Shown: positions 1-8,517, counted from the stretch's first letter. The stretch is 64,000 nucleotides of DNA from an uncultured Corynebacterium sp. (GCF_947253065.1 NZ_CAMXWS010000003.1:1-64000), one strand, 5' to 3'. Notes: generated by a model not told the origin, from the sequence alone. Numbers and translations: made by a program.

Positions 1-529
1 GAATGATGCCGTCCGTGGCGATCCGCTCTCCGGGGCGCACGAGCATCAGCTCGCCAGCCACGAGATCCTTCGCTGCGACCTCGACCGTCGTACCGTCGCG
101 CAGCACCGTCGCGGTCTGCGGTACCAATTTCAACAGTGCCCGCAGTCCGCCCTGGGCCCGGTCCATCGCCTTGTCTTCCAGTGCCTCGGCGATCGAGTAC
201 AGGAACGCTAGCGCCGCGGCCTCTCCGACGTAACCGAGGATCACCGCGCCGACCGCGCTGATCGTCATCAGCAAGCCAATGCCGAGCTTGCGCTTCGTGA
301 CAAGGTTCCGGATCGCTCCAGGTGCGAACGTGTAAGCGCCCAACAGCAGGCCAAGCCAATACAGTACCGTCGCGGGCGTCTCCAAGTCGGACCAGTCCAG
401 CGCCAGTCCTGTAATGAGGGCTACGCCGGAGAAGATCGGCAGTAGCAACTCGGGGTCCTTCCACCATGGCCGATCGAGATCTTCGATCTCCGTGGCTGGT
501 TCGTGTTCGCATCCACATGCTGAACTCAT
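1..529 (-). CDS. Cd/Zn-type P1B heavy-metal ATPase, N-terminal part (cut by window edge)
   Basis: The first 176 residues are visible; the gene runs off the left edge. The protein opens with a Cys/Glu-rich stretch (MSSACGCEHEP), with no full HMA domain. Paired hydrophobic helices follow (residues about 28-75 and 85-115), then the start of the actuator domain (VLRDGTTVEVAAKDLVAGE, LVRPGERIATDGII). This order is typical of CadA/ZntA-like P1B ATPases that export Cd, Zn or Pb at ATP cost. The CPC and DKTGT motifs lie outside the window, so metal specificity is inferred from the neighbouring CmtR-type repressor. The ATG overlaps the repressor stop in an ATGA junction, so the two genes are co-transcribed and translationally coupled. 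Confidence 0.85.
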   Translation of the reverse strand, partial: MSSACGCEHEPATEIEDLDRPWWKDPELLLPIFSGVALITGLALDWSDLETPATVLYWLGLLLGAYTFAPGAIRNLVTKRKLGIGLLMTISAVGAVILGYVGEAAALAFLYSIAEALEDKAMDRAQGGLRALLKLVPQTATVLRDGTTVEVAAKDLVAGELMLVRPGERIATDGII

Positions 530-885
530 GCGTCCGCTCCTTTCCCGTCGCAGCCGGGCACCGAGCACTCAGGGTCGATGCACGGGGCGTTTTCGTCGAC
601 AGCCAACGTCGCGTTCACCAGCGCGTTGAGCGCTGTCGCGAGGTGCGGATCGGCGATTTCGTAGCGTGTCTTGCGGCCCTCCGGCTCGGCGACGACGATG
701 CCGCAGTCGCGCAAGCAGGTCAGGTGGTTCGAGACGTTCGAGCGGGTCAGGTCCAGGTCGCGCGAAAGCACGGCCGGGTAGCTCGGGCCGTCGAGTAGTG
801 TCATCAGGATTCTGGAGCGCGTCGGATCCGCCATGGCCCGGCCGAGCCGGTTCATGACGTCGAGGCGTGAAGCAATAGTCAGCAT
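526..885 (-). CDS. cmtR: ArsR/SmtB-family Cd/Pb-sensing repressor, CmtR type
   Basis: A 119-residue winged-helix protein. The recognition helix is in the segment DLTRSNVSNHLTCLRDCG. Cys57 and Cys61 in that helix and Cys102 in the C-terminal tail sit at the same positions as the three Cd/Pb ligands known for M. tuberculosis CmtR. Two further cysteines follow in the tail (PECSVPGC). It should repress its own promoter and the ATPase gene that overlaps its stop codon, and release DNA on binding Cd or Pb. It starts at an ATG just inside an operator-like inverted repeat. CmtR is a strong family call; the exact metal is inferred from the ligand set. Confidence 0.9.
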   Translation of the reverse strand: MLTIASRLDVMNRLGRAMADPTRSRILMTLLDGPSYPAVLSRDLDLTRSNVSNHLTCLRDCGIVVAEPEGRKTRYEIADPHLATALNALVNATLAVDENAPCIDPECSVPGCDGKGADA

Positions 886-886
886 A

Positions 887-937
887 TGCTGAACTATACA
901 GCAATTACTGAACTATTCAACACGCACTGAACTGACA
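887..937. promoter_or_regulatory. Probable CmtR operator/promoter
   Basis: Immediately upstream of the repressor ATG lies the inverted repeat TGCTG-N7-CAGCA (887-903). It is embedded in a short direct repeat, TGAACTATAC at 890-899 and TGAACTATTC at 909-918, with a third partial copy (TGAACTGACA) from 929. The region is AT-rich compared with its surroundings. ArsR-family repressors bind such imperfect inverted repeats overlapping their own promoter, so autoregulation is inferred. Confidence 0.55.
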
Positions 938-967
938 TTGAAGCGAAGAGCTTGCGAACTGCAGGAA

Positions 968-2035
968 TTAGTCGATGGGATAGCCGGTAACTGGGCCTTC
1001 GTGATTCGGCTGCCAACCCAACGCGGGGGCGACATGCGTGGCGAAGTTGTCCAAGATCTTCACGTTGACGTCCACGCCCATCCCGGTGGGGATGGTGATG
1101 AGCAGAGTGTCGGCGGACATGACGGCAGCGTCGGCTTTGAGCTGCTCAATGAGTTTGTCTGGCTCGGCGGCGTAGGTGCGGCCGAAGGTGGAGGCGCCGA
1201 CGTCGGGAAGCATGCCCACCTGATCGGAGTCGGAGGCCTGCATGCCGAACAACTGCATGTCCGCGCCGTCGACGATGGGGAAGACGGAGCGGGACACCGA
1301 CACACGCGGCGTCCAATCGTGGCCCGCCTTCTTCCACGCGGCGCGGTAGCGGCTGATCTGATCCGCCTGGATTTCGCCCAGGGTCTCGGCGGTGGTCTCG
1401 GAGACCAGCGTGGAGGACATCAGGTTGAGCCCGTCCTTAGCGGTTTGCTCGGCAGAAGCGTGGGTGCCGGAGCCGTAGAAAATGTGCTTACGCAGCTCGG
1501 GTACCATGGGGAAGACCGGCAGGGCGGAGCCAGGTTGGAACATGTTGGGGTACTGCCGGTCCAGCGGTGCGGCTGCGGCGAATCCGTTGCCGTCCACTGC
1601 AGCCATGAACGCCTCGAGGTGGGCTCGTGCCACGTCCGCGCCGTTGGACGCTTCACCCTTGTAGCCGAAGGTCTCCCAGCCACGGTCAGCCACCTCGGGG
1701 GCGCCGCGCGAGACGCCCAGGGCCACGCGACCACCGGAAATTTGGTACAGCGACGCGGTCTCTTCGGCGAGGTAGAGTGGGTTTTCATAGCGCATGTCGA
1801 TGACACCGGTGCCTACCTCGATGTGTTTGGTGGTGGCCGCGACAGCACCCAGCAGCGGCATCGGGGCGGAGGCCTGCGGCACGAAGTGGTGGACACGGAA
1901 GGACGCGTTGTTCACGCCGATCTCATCCGCAGCCTGGGCGATTTCCAGGTGAATCTTGGCGATCTGTTCAGCAGACGGCCCACGCTGGCCGCCGAAGGCG
2001 TAGTGCCCGAAGCTTAAGAATCCGAACGCTTTCAT
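968..2035 (-). CDS. LLM-class flavin-dependent monooxygenase (luciferase-like)
   Basis: A 355-residue protein of the bacterial luciferase-like TIM-barrel superfamily, which uses reduced flavin and O2. Family-typical segments include the N-terminal barrel strand MKAFGFLSFGHY, AAATTKHIEVGTGV, and SGGRVALGVSRGAPE, where the substrate/flavin phosphate loop lies. The start at 2035 is preferred over an upstream GTG because AAAGGAGTG lies 8-9 nt before it. It sits alone between the Cd-type operon and the csoR-copB operon, on the same strand. The substrate cannot be deduced. Related genes include alkanal monooxygenase-like and F420-dependent enzymes, but nothing here shows F420 use. Confidence 0.8.
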   Translation of the reverse strand: MKAFGFLSFGHYAFGGQRGPSAEQIAKIHLEIAQAADEIGVNNASFRVHHFVPQASAPMPLLGAVAATTKHIEVGTGVIDMRYENPLYLAEETASLYQISGGRVALGVSRGAPEVADRGWETFGYKGEASNGADVARAHLEAFMAAVDGNGFAAAAPLDRQYPNMFQPGSALPVFPMVPELRKHIFYGSGTHASAEQTAKDGLNLMSSTLVSETTAETLGEIQADQISRYRAAWKKAGHDWTPRVSVSRSVFPIVDGADMQLFGMQASDSDQVGMLPDVGASTFGRTYAAEPDKLIEQLKADAAVMSADTLLITIPTGMGVDVNVKILDNFATHVAPALGWQPNHEGPVTGYPID

Positions 2036-2129
2036 TGAACAACACTCCTTTTGGTGATTCATCAACAACCAAGGCAATACTTCGCTTCAGGATTGTCACG
2101 GCTGACGGCGGGTTGAAGAGTCCCGGGCT

Positions 2130-2441
2130 TTAGGAGCGGACGAGGCGGGCGATGGCGTCGGCAGCTTCGACAAGTTTTTCTTCGGCGGCTGGCCCGTCGG
2201 TTTGGGCTGCACGAACGACGCAGTGGCGCATATGGTCATCGAGCAGGCTCAGCGCGACGTTATTCAAGGCTGAGGTGATGGAGCTGATCTGGGTGAGAAT
2301 ATCGATGCAATATTTCTCTTCATCGATCATGCGATGAATCCCGCGGGCCTGGCCTTCAATCCGTTTCAATCGGGCCAGGTAGCGGTCTTTGTCACTGATA
2401 TAGCCGTGGTCAGCGGAATCAGCATGCGGGGTTTTAGTCAT
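2130..2441 (-). CDS. csoR: Copper-sensing repressor CsoR
   Basis: A 103-residue all-helical DUF156/CsoR-family protein. The Cu(I) ligand set Cys45, His70, Cys74 (YCIDIL, DDHMRHC) matches the Cys-His-Cys fingerprint of CsoR, as opposed to RcnR or FrmR members. The ATG at 2441 is chosen over a GTG 21 nt upstream because it has a purine-rich site (GAAGAAAG) in front and matches the usual family length. It lies 47 nt downstream of copB and is probably in the same transcript, giving feedback control through the operator at 4887-4907. Confidence 0.9.
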   Translation of the reverse strand: MTKTPHADSADHGYISDKDRYLARLKRIEGQARGIHRMIDEEKYCIDILTQISSITSALNNVALSLLDDHMRHCVVRAAQTDGPAAEEKLVEAADAIARLVRS

Positions 2442-2488
2442 GGGTCTGCTTTCTTCGTGCACCAGAGTTGTTACAGCAGTGTCTCATG

Positions 2489-4729
2489 TTAGGCGTCCAC
2501 GGTTTCGGGTGTACGGCCCAGGGACCTGGCAGCACTGGCAGCTGGGGTTAGATCCAAGCGGCGCAGCAGCTGGGCGTTGAGGGCGACTACCACGGTGGAA
2601 GCCGACATCAGGATTGCACCCACGCTCATCGGTAATACGAACCCGATCGGAGCCAGTACTCCAGCGGCCAAGGGTACAGCCGCGATATTGTAGCCGGCAG
2701 CCCACCACAGGTTCTGCTTCATCTTCCGGTAGGTGGCCTCGGAGAGCTCAAACACGGACAAGACCGAGCGGGGATCCGAGGAGGCCAGGATGACCCCGGC
2801 CGAGCCGATGGCCACATCGGTTCCGGCGCCAATGGCGATGCCCACGTCGGCCTGAGCCAAAGCTGGGGCGTCGTTGACCCCGTCACCGACCATGGCCACT
2901 TTACGGCCCTCGGCTTGGAGTTCGGCGACCTTGGCGGCCTTATCTTCGGGTCGGACCCCAGCAAAGACCCGGTCAATACCCAGCTCTTTGGCCACGGTCC
3001 CGGCCACGGCTTGGGCATCGCCGGTGATCATCACGACCTGGACCCCGTGGGCATGCAGGGCATCCACGGTGTCACGGGATTCTGGTCGGATCTCATCAGC
3101 TAGACGCAGCGCGCCGATAACCTGGCCATCGGCCAGCACGTGAAGAATGATCGCGCCTTCTTCACGCCACTGCTCAGCAATGCCTAACTCATCTTGGGAG
3201 TGATGGTCTAACAGGTAGGGGCCCCCGACCTCAATGACCGTGTCATTGACCGTGGCTTTGACGCCTACAGCTGGGGAAGAGGAAAAATTAGTGGCGCCTG
3301 GCACATCGAGTTTCCGAGCGCTGGCAGCGCCGACAACGGCCTGCGCTAAGGGGTGTTCGCTATCGGCTTCAGCAGCAGCGGCCAACGCTAACACCTCATC
3401 TTTGGTCCGATCACCGACGGGGTGGATCCCGGTGACAGTGGGTTCACCTTTGGTCAGCGTGCCGGTTTTATCGAACAGCACTGAATCCACGGTGCGCATC
3501 GACTCCAGCGCCAAGCGATCTTTGATCAGCACCCCGCCACGAGCTGCACGCTCAGTGGCAATCGATACCACCAACGGAATGGCCAGGCCCAAAGCGTGAG
3601 GGCACGCAATGACGAGCACCGTAATGGTGCGTACGACGGCGGCGTCGGGCATGCCCAGCATGGACCACGCCAGCGCGGTAATTACCGCAGCCACGAAGGC
3701 GAACCAGAACAACCAGCCGGCGGCGGTATCGGCGATGCGTTGGGCTTTGGAGGAGGAGGCTTGGGCATCGGCGACCAGTTTCTGGATACCCGCCAGTGCG
3801 GTGTCATCTCCAGTGGCGGTGACTTTGACCCGCAGCCCGGAATCTGTGGCGACAGTGCCGGCCACGACGTGCTCGTTCAGCCCGCGTCGAACGGTTTTGG
3901 ATTCCCCGGTGACCATGGATTCATCCATGGACGCATTACCATCGATGATCTGACCATCGGCTGGGACCGCAGCCCCTGGCCGGACAATGACGACATCCCC
4001 AACGACCAGCTCCGCCGGCGTGACGGTGACGACATCATCGCCGTCGACCTTTTCGGCTTCATCCGGAAGCAAGGCGGCCAGCGAGTCTAAGGCGGAGGAG
4101 GTTTGGGCCAGGGAGCGCATTTCAATCCAGTGGCCTAACAACATAATGACCACCAGTAGGGCCAGTTCCCACCAGAAGTTCAGCTCGTGATCCAGGATGC
4201 CCAGGGTCGCCCCCCAGGAGGCGACGAAGGCCACCGTGATGGCTAACCCGATAAGCAGCATCATGCCCGGTTGCCGGGACCGGATCTCGGAGACTGCCCC
4301 AGTCAGGAATGGCCGGCCGCCCCAGAAATAAATGACCGTACCCAGGATCGGCGATACCCACCACACCCACGCCGCGTCAGGTAACTGATAGCTCAAAAGG
4401 TCCGCGAACATCGGATCGAACGCGACCACTGGAATACCCAGCACCAACATGATCCAAAATAACCGCCGGAATTGTCCGACATGATCCCCGTGGCCCCCGT
4501 GGCCATGTCCGGCATGGCCTCCGTGCATCTCGTGGCCGGAATGGTGCTGACCTTCCTGGCCGTGCCCACCTGGGGCGTGTTCGTGATGCTCATTCCCGTC
4601 GTGGCCCATGCCGCGATCTTGACTTGATTGATGATCCCCATGGTGGACGGCGGTTTCAGTAGCACGCTCGTGTTGATGCGCAGTGTGGTGTGTCGGGTGA
4701 TGGTGGTCGTGGTGGTCGCGATCAACCAT
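2489..4729 (-). CDS. copB: Copper-exporting P1B-type ATPase, CopB subgroup
   Basis: A 746-residue integral membrane ATPase. The first ~85 residues are extremely histidine-rich (repeated HHDHHH, HGGH blocks), a metal-binding extension typical of CopB-type pumps instead of a CxxC HMA domain. The transmembrane metal site is CPH (residues about 376-378), the CopB/P1B-3 signature. The phosphorylation site DKTGTLT begins near residue 420, and the TGES actuator motif and GDGVNDAPAL hinge are present. Cu(I)/Cu(II) export is inferred from CPH and from the linked csoR. The start at 4729 has GGAAAGGAA 6-8 nt upstream; a longer 768-residue version is possible but has no visible RBS. Confidence 0.92.
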   Translation of the reverse strand: MVDRDHHDHHHPTHHTAHQHERATETAVHHGDHQSSQDRGMGHDGNEHHEHAPGGHGQEGQHHSGHEMHGGHAGHGHGGHGDHVGQFRRLFWIMLVLGIPVVAFDPMFADLLSYQLPDAAWVWWVSPILGTVIYFWGGRPFLTGAVSEIRSRQPGMMLLIGLAITVAFVASWGATLGILDHELNFWWELALLVVIMLLGHWIEMRSLAQTSSALDSLAALLPDEAEKVDGDDVVTVTPAELVVGDVVIVRPGAAVPADGQIIDGNASMDESMVTGESKTVRRGLNEHVVAGTVATDSGLRVKVTATGDDTALAGIQKLVADAQASSSKAQRIADTAAGWLFWFAFVAAVITALAWSMLGMPDAAVVRTITVLVIACPHALGLAIPLVVSIATERAARGGVLIKDRLALESMRTVDSVLFDKTGTLTKGEPTVTGIHPVGDRTKDEVLALAAAAEADSEHPLAQAVVGAASARKLDVPGATNFSSSPAVGVKATVNDTVIEVGGPYLLDHHSQDELGIAEQWREEGAIILHVLADGQVIGALRLADEIRPESRDTVDALHAHGVQVVMITGDAQAVAGTVAKELGIDRVFAGVRPEDKAAKVAELQAEGRKVAMVGDGVNDAPALAQADVGIAIGAGTDVAIGSAGVILASSDPRSVLSVFELSEATYRKMKQNLWWAAGYNIAAVPLAAGVLAPIGFVLPMSVGAILMSASTVVVALNAQLLRRLDLTPAASAARSLGRTPETVDA

Positions 4730-4886
4730 GCCAGATTCCTTTCCGTGGGGGTGATCATGAATTGTTTTCGTACCCGGAGAACCTGCGAAACCCATGGACC
4801 GTGTAGCGCCTCGCGAGAGCCTGCGGGCCCTTCAGGTCGTTGGGCTAGGTGGCAGTTTCAAACCGGTCATTCGCTCTGCTTCTACC

Positions 4887-4907
4887 TTATACCCCTATAG
4901 GGTATAA
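4887..4907. promoter_or_regulatory. CsoR-type operator upstream of copB
   Basis: A perfect 8-bp inverted repeat TTATACCC-CTATA-GGGTATAA lies between copB and the divergent lipoprotein start. The TATACCC/GGGTATA core is the known CsoR recognition pattern. Its position 158 bp upstream of the copB ATG and 49 bp upstream of the lipoprotein ATG suggests it controls both directions. Confidence 0.8.
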
Positions 4908-4955
4908 CTCAATGGATTGAAATATTCAGCGATGCGTTGCACGACAGAAGCACAA

Positions 4956-5141
4956 ATGAACAAGCTGACCAAGATAACTCGACTTGCTCTCGTCCCAGCA
5001 TTGGGCACTTTGGCCCTGACCAGCTGTGCCGAACCCGGTGACGACGAGACTGCCCCAGAATCCGCGCCCACCCCAGGCCAGGTGCAGACCGATACCCCCA
5101 AACAGCGCGCACGGCGACCAGGACCACCAGCGCACGGGTGA
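4956..5141 (+). pseudogene. Truncated lipoprotein start (copper-locus lipoprotein remnant)
   Basis: An ATG opens a classic lipoprotein signal (MNKLTKITRLALVPALG, lipobox LTSC, Cys near residue 24) and an acidic/proline linker. The coding sense is lost near 5105, where the DNA becomes the antisense of a P-type ATPase fragment and the frame ends at 5141. Its position, divergent from copB across the CsoR operator, suggests it once encoded a copper-related surface lipoprotein such as a cupredoxin or chaperone. The mature domain is gone, so that role is inference only. Confidence 0.6.
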
Positions 5142-5367
5142 TCCACGTTTCGGGGTCGCCCAGCAGCGAGCCGGTCACGCCGACCAGCACTGCCAGGATC
5201 ATCACCCCGGGCACTAGGGGTTGGGCAATTCGGTCGGCGATCCGGGCGCGGTCGCCCTTTTCCGCCTGCGCCTGCTCGACCAGGTCCACGAGTGTGGTCA
5301 GCGAGTTGTCCGTTCCAGCTGCGGTCGTTTCGACCTGCAGCACACCGGCGGAGTTGATCGCTCCCGT
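5105..5367 (-). pseudogene. Internal fragment of a heavy-metal P1B ATPase
   Basis: On the minus strand the frame reads from about GAINSAGVLQVETTAAGTDNS (split here across the join) through LVEQAQAEKGDRARIADRIAQ to ALVVLVA. This is the segment between the actuator domain and the CPC helix of CadA/ZntA-like ATPases. No start or family N-terminus precedes it. It breaks off at VAVRA where VAASPCAL would be expected, which looks like a small deletion just before the metal-site motif followed by foreign sequence. It is a remnant from a second Cd/Zn ATPase. Whether it derives from the gene at the left edge cannot be judged because that gene is cut before this region. Confidence 0.7.
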
Positions 5368-5452
5368 CCGGGCTACTTTTCAAAGAGCGTTAGGATGTCG
5401 TCTTCAACCAGCCGCCAACAATCCCTCCTGAGCGCATCCTCAAAGGCCCGAA

Positions 5453-5896
5453 CTAGGGGATCTGGGGCCGTCGGCGAGTGGACTTGAGCTCAGAGCGCCG
5501 CTTCTTCGCTTCAATGCGGCGTCGTACTGAGCCTCGCGTCGGTTTCGTTTTGCGTCGCGGGGGAGGTGGCGGTGCAAGCGCTTCACGCAACAGGGCGGCC
5601 AAGCGTTCGCGTGCCTCAGTTCGGTTGCGGACCTGTGAGCGCTGGGTTGAGACAGACACGGTGAGCACAGTGCCGTCCAGGCGGTGCTCGAGGTTGCGGA
5701 AGATGCGGCGGCGTTGGGCGTCGGTAAGCGATGCGCTTTCGGCGATATCGATGGAGAGCTGGACCTTGCTGTCCGTTGTGTTCACGCCTTGGCCGCCTGG
5801 CCCCGATGATTTAGCGAACCGCTCCTTTAGGTCGGCGGCAGCGATGACCGCACCGTCGGGGATCCCCGGGCCAGGCGCGATGATCAGGTCTTTCAT
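5453..5896 (-). CDS. arfB: Alternative ribosome-rescue factor ArfB (peptidyl-tRNA hydrolase)
   Basis: A 147-residue class I release-factor-like protein. The catalytic GGQ lies at residues about 34-36 in the segment KSSGPGGQGVNTTDSKV, and there is no codon-recognition domain. The C-terminal tail is very basic (RRKTKPTRGSVRRRIEAKK), as in ArfB/YaeJ, where it enters the empty mRNA channel of stalled ribosomes. It hydrolyses peptidyl-tRNA on non-stop complexes. The start is set by GGGAAG about 3-8 nt upstream. It ends about 80 bp from the ATPase remnant and follows the FUSC gene on the same strand with a 10-nt gap. Confidence 0.92.
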   Translation of the reverse strand: MKDLIIAPGPGIPDGAVIAAADLKERFAKSSGPGGQGVNTTDSKVQLSIDIAESASLTDAQRRRIFRNLEHRLDGTVLTVSVSTQRSQVRNRTEARERLAALLREALAPPPPPRRKTKPTRGSVRRRIEAKKRRSELKSTRRRPQIP

Positions 5897-5906
5897 GCTT
5901 CCCAGC

Positions 5907-6974
5907 CTACGTTTTGCTGTGCCGGGGCAACACGACGGTGGGGTACTTGCGCACGTAGCCCACGGCGATGATCGTGAGGGCGGCGACCGCACCGAGCATG
6001 GTTTCGGCGGTGCGGGCAAGGAGCATGGGGACGACGGGGGAGGCGTCGACAACTTGCACCATCAGCAGCGCAGTCGGGGTGATGAAGCTTGCAGCGATGG
6101 TGTAGTTGCGGGTCACATACATCTCAGTCAGGTATTGCAGAATCACAATCCAGACAACGATCTGCCAGCCTTGCAGCGAGTGCGACAACAGGAAGCCTGT
6201 GACAGCGATGCCGGTCAGGGTGCCAAGAACACGCTCGATGGCGCGAAAATACTGCATCTTGAACCGCGAGTTCACCAGAGGTGCAGCGGCGGCGACCATT
6301 GCCCAATAGGAGTGGGAGAGAGGCTCGATTAGTGCGACCGAAATCAGCCCTAAAGTGCCGGCGAGCAGCGGTGCGAAGAAGAAACGGGCTGCCTCCAACG
6401 CAAGGCGCTGGCGTGGTACTCGGCCTGCGTCGGGGGCTCGGGTGGGGATCTCGTTTTCCTTCGCGTCGCCACCGGGACCTTCACCGATGAGGTGAGAGAA
6501 TTGTCCCAGAATAAGACACCCCAGAGCCGCACTGCCCGCGATGGCGAAGGCGAGCAGCGGGTGGACCGGGTTGCTCAAGGAACCAACTGCGGCGATAGCG
6601 AAAATGACAAACACGGATCCTGTCGGCTTCATATCAGCAGACAGCGCAATCGTCGCCCATATCGACGACGCGATGGCAGTAATAACCATCAGAAACCATG
6701 GGCTGAGGCCGAACCACGCAATGGTCGCACCAAGAGTCACCATCAGGGTCAGTGCCGTGCCAGCGAGGACGTGGTGCTTCAGTCGGGTTGCACGTGTGGT
6801 GTGGCGACCGTACACGCCGGTGAAAGCGCCGAAGTTCGCATAGATCGCAAGATCAAGCCGCCCGAGCGCTAAGAGAGTGAACATCGGGATGGCCACGCCG
6901 AGCGCGGTACGGAAAGCAGGAATGTGGTCGCGTTGTGCAGGGCCCATCGTGAATAGTGGACTGAAATGACGCAA
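5907..6974 (-). CDS. FUSC-family membrane protein (putative aromatic-acid/efflux transporter)
   Basis: A 355-residue membrane protein with about 8-10 hydrophobic segments in two clusters (residues about 25-160 and 200-340). It carries the FUSC-family patterns IPAFRTALGVAIPM and FGAFTGVYGRHTTRATRLKH. FUSC proteins (fusaric acid resistance, AaeB-like) export aromatic acids, or modify the envelope in some actinobacteria. No adjacent membrane-fusion protein is present, as expected for Gram-positive-type members. It is shorter than the ~650-residue classical forms. Substrate unknown. Confidence 0.75.
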   Translation of the reverse strand: MRHFSPLFTMGPAQRDHIPAFRTALGVAIPMFTLLALGRLDLAIYANFGAFTGVYGRHTTRATRLKHHVLAGTALTLMVTLGATIAWFGLSPWFLMVITAIASSIWATIALSADMKPTGSVFVIFAIAAVGSLSNPVHPLLAFAIAGSAALGCLILGQFSHLIGEGPGGDAKENEIPTRAPDAGRVPRQRLALEAARFFFAPLLAGTLGLISVALIEPLSHSYWAMVAAAAPLVNSRFKMQYFRAIERVLGTLTGIAVTGFLLSHSLQGWQIVVWIVILQYLTEMYVTRNYTIAASFITPTALLMVQVVDASPVVPMLLARTAETMLGAVAALTIIAVGYVRKYPTVVLPRHSKT

Positions 6975-7051
6975 CCGTAGCCTCCATCCCTCAAGATCGT
7001 TGTGCTACCGACACTGTAGTGGTCCGACTATGAGGGCACGGATCCAGCCTG

Positions 7052-7840
7052 TCACCAGTGCAGCAACGTGATTTCGTAGCCGGTCATGCCGTTGCCAGCG
7101 ATGCGCCGGTCAGCCAGCACTGCGAAATTTTCGCTCGACTCGAGGGCAGCGGCGATCGGGCGGTAGGGACTATTGCGTGCGGTGAGGCGGAAGATTTTCG
7201 TGCCGCCTTCAGAGCTCGCCAAGATATGCGGCTTTGCGGATGATCCGGCAGGGACTGGCAAGTATTCAAGGCGGACGTTCTTGAAGGTCCAGTGCTCGCG
7301 ATCAGCGAGTTCTGCGAAGTCTTCCTCATCCCATTCGTTGAACGAAATTCGCTCTACGTCCTGGGGAACCTGCTGGTAGAACTCGTAATTCTGGATCATC
7401 TTCCGGGCGGCGTTCGGCCCCTCAGGCAGGTGAAGCGTCAACGCACGGACACCACCGTGAGCTGCAAGCGGCTTGCCCACGCTGGCCTTAGCGAACAGCC
7501 GAATCCCTTTCTCATGTGCCAGTTTCAGGTCCGCATTGGAACTGAATGTGACACCAACTGGCTGCCCGCGGTGGAGGTAGCACACGGCATTTTCCTGGCG
7601 TGTGTCCACGGTTGCACCAGAAGCCTTGCTGCGCAGCACCGCTTCGCCGGGGAAGAACTCCACGTAGATCGTGTCGCCTTCAGTGGCGGATTAGTATGGG
7701 GAGTCGTCGTAAACATAAAGGGTCCGAGTGAACCCACCGGGGAGCACAAGGTCGTTCACTGCCGGCGCACCGGGCCACGGAAGGAGTTCGTGGCCAGAAC
7801 TGTTTGCCCCGGATTTGAACAGTTTTGAAAACAATCCCAT
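7052..7840 (-). pseudogene. Conserved hypothetical protein interrupted by a nonsense codon
   Basis: From the ATG at 7840 the frame encodes MGLFSKLFKSGANSS... for 49 codons, meets TAA at 7691-7693, and then continues in the same frame with SATEGDTIYVEFFPGEAV to the end of a 203-residue open segment. Without the TAA the product would be about 262 residues. The downstream part could restart at the GTG at 7661-7663. No signal peptide or membrane span is seen, and I do not recognise the family. The start lies 1 nt after the stop of the TetR gene upstream, so the pair was an operon. The stop may be a genuine inactivation or a sequencing error. Confidence 0.65.
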
Positions 7841-7841
7841 G

Positions 7842-8411
7842 TCAGTCTCGCTTGACTATCGCCCTTGCCATATTGTGCAGGGTTTTTGTCGCGTGTGCGT
7901 AGGCATCTGCATCGGCTGACATCTCAGAGGCGCGAATGATGGCGGCATTGAGCAGTGCAATATCTTCGCGGGTGGCGCCGGGACAGAATTTCTTCACGAT
8001 GTCATTGAAACCAGAGTGCGATTCCTGGACTTCTTCATCAGCGAACGCCTCTGGGAAGTGTTGTGCTGCAGCCATGAGCGGGCCGTGGGAGCCGTGGACG
8101 AAGAGATCTAACATTGCGTCGACGTACGCGCAGATCCGCTCGGTCGGCTCTGGTGGGGCAGTAGCGATGGCAGCGTCGAGATTCTTGTTCCAGTTCTCGG
8201 TGGCGAGGACGAGCAGCTGCACCATCAGGTCGTGCTGGGAGGACACGTAGCGGTAGATGCTGGAGCGGGCAAGACCTACTTCAGCTGCGACTTCGGCGAG
8301 AGTAGGCACCTTCCCGTGCTCAGCTACGATCAGTCGTTCGGCAGCCTCCAGCACTGCGCGGTGTTGAACGGCGCGGTGCTGGGCAACTGTCGACTCGGTG
8401 ATCTTCGGCAT
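7842..8411 (-). CDS. TetR/AcrR-family transcriptional regulator
   Basis: A 189-residue protein with an N-terminal helix-turn-helix (residues about 15-62; TLAEVAAEVGLARSSIYRYV is the recognition region) and a divergent all-helical ligand-binding C-terminus. It is the first gene of a two-gene unit with the interrupted gene 1 nt downstream and probably regulates it. The upstream intergenic region holds the ATCGCATAG repeats, which might include its operator, but that link is not shown. Ligand unknown. Confidence 0.85.
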   Translation of the reverse strand: MPKITESTVAQHRAVQHRAVLEAAERLIVAEHGKVPTLAEVAAEVGLARSSIYRYVSSQHDLMVQLLVLATENWNKNLDAAIATAPPEPTERICAYVDAMLDLFVHGSHGPLMAAAQHFPEAFADEEVQESHSGFNDIVKKFCPGATREDIALLNAAIIRASEMSADADAYAHATKTLHNMARAIVKRD

Positions 8412-8517
8412 AGATCAGAGTTTAGTTCCCAGCTACTTTGAGATAGCCAGATGGCCGTTACCCATTCATGGGCTTGGAGAATGTCGCACGGGGCAATTCA
8501 AAGCGCAGCGCAGACAC

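Noticed and set aside
5138..5431. Plus-strand 97-codon frame over the ATPase remnant
   Set aside because: The recognisable protein is on the minus strand; the plus frame is its shadow.
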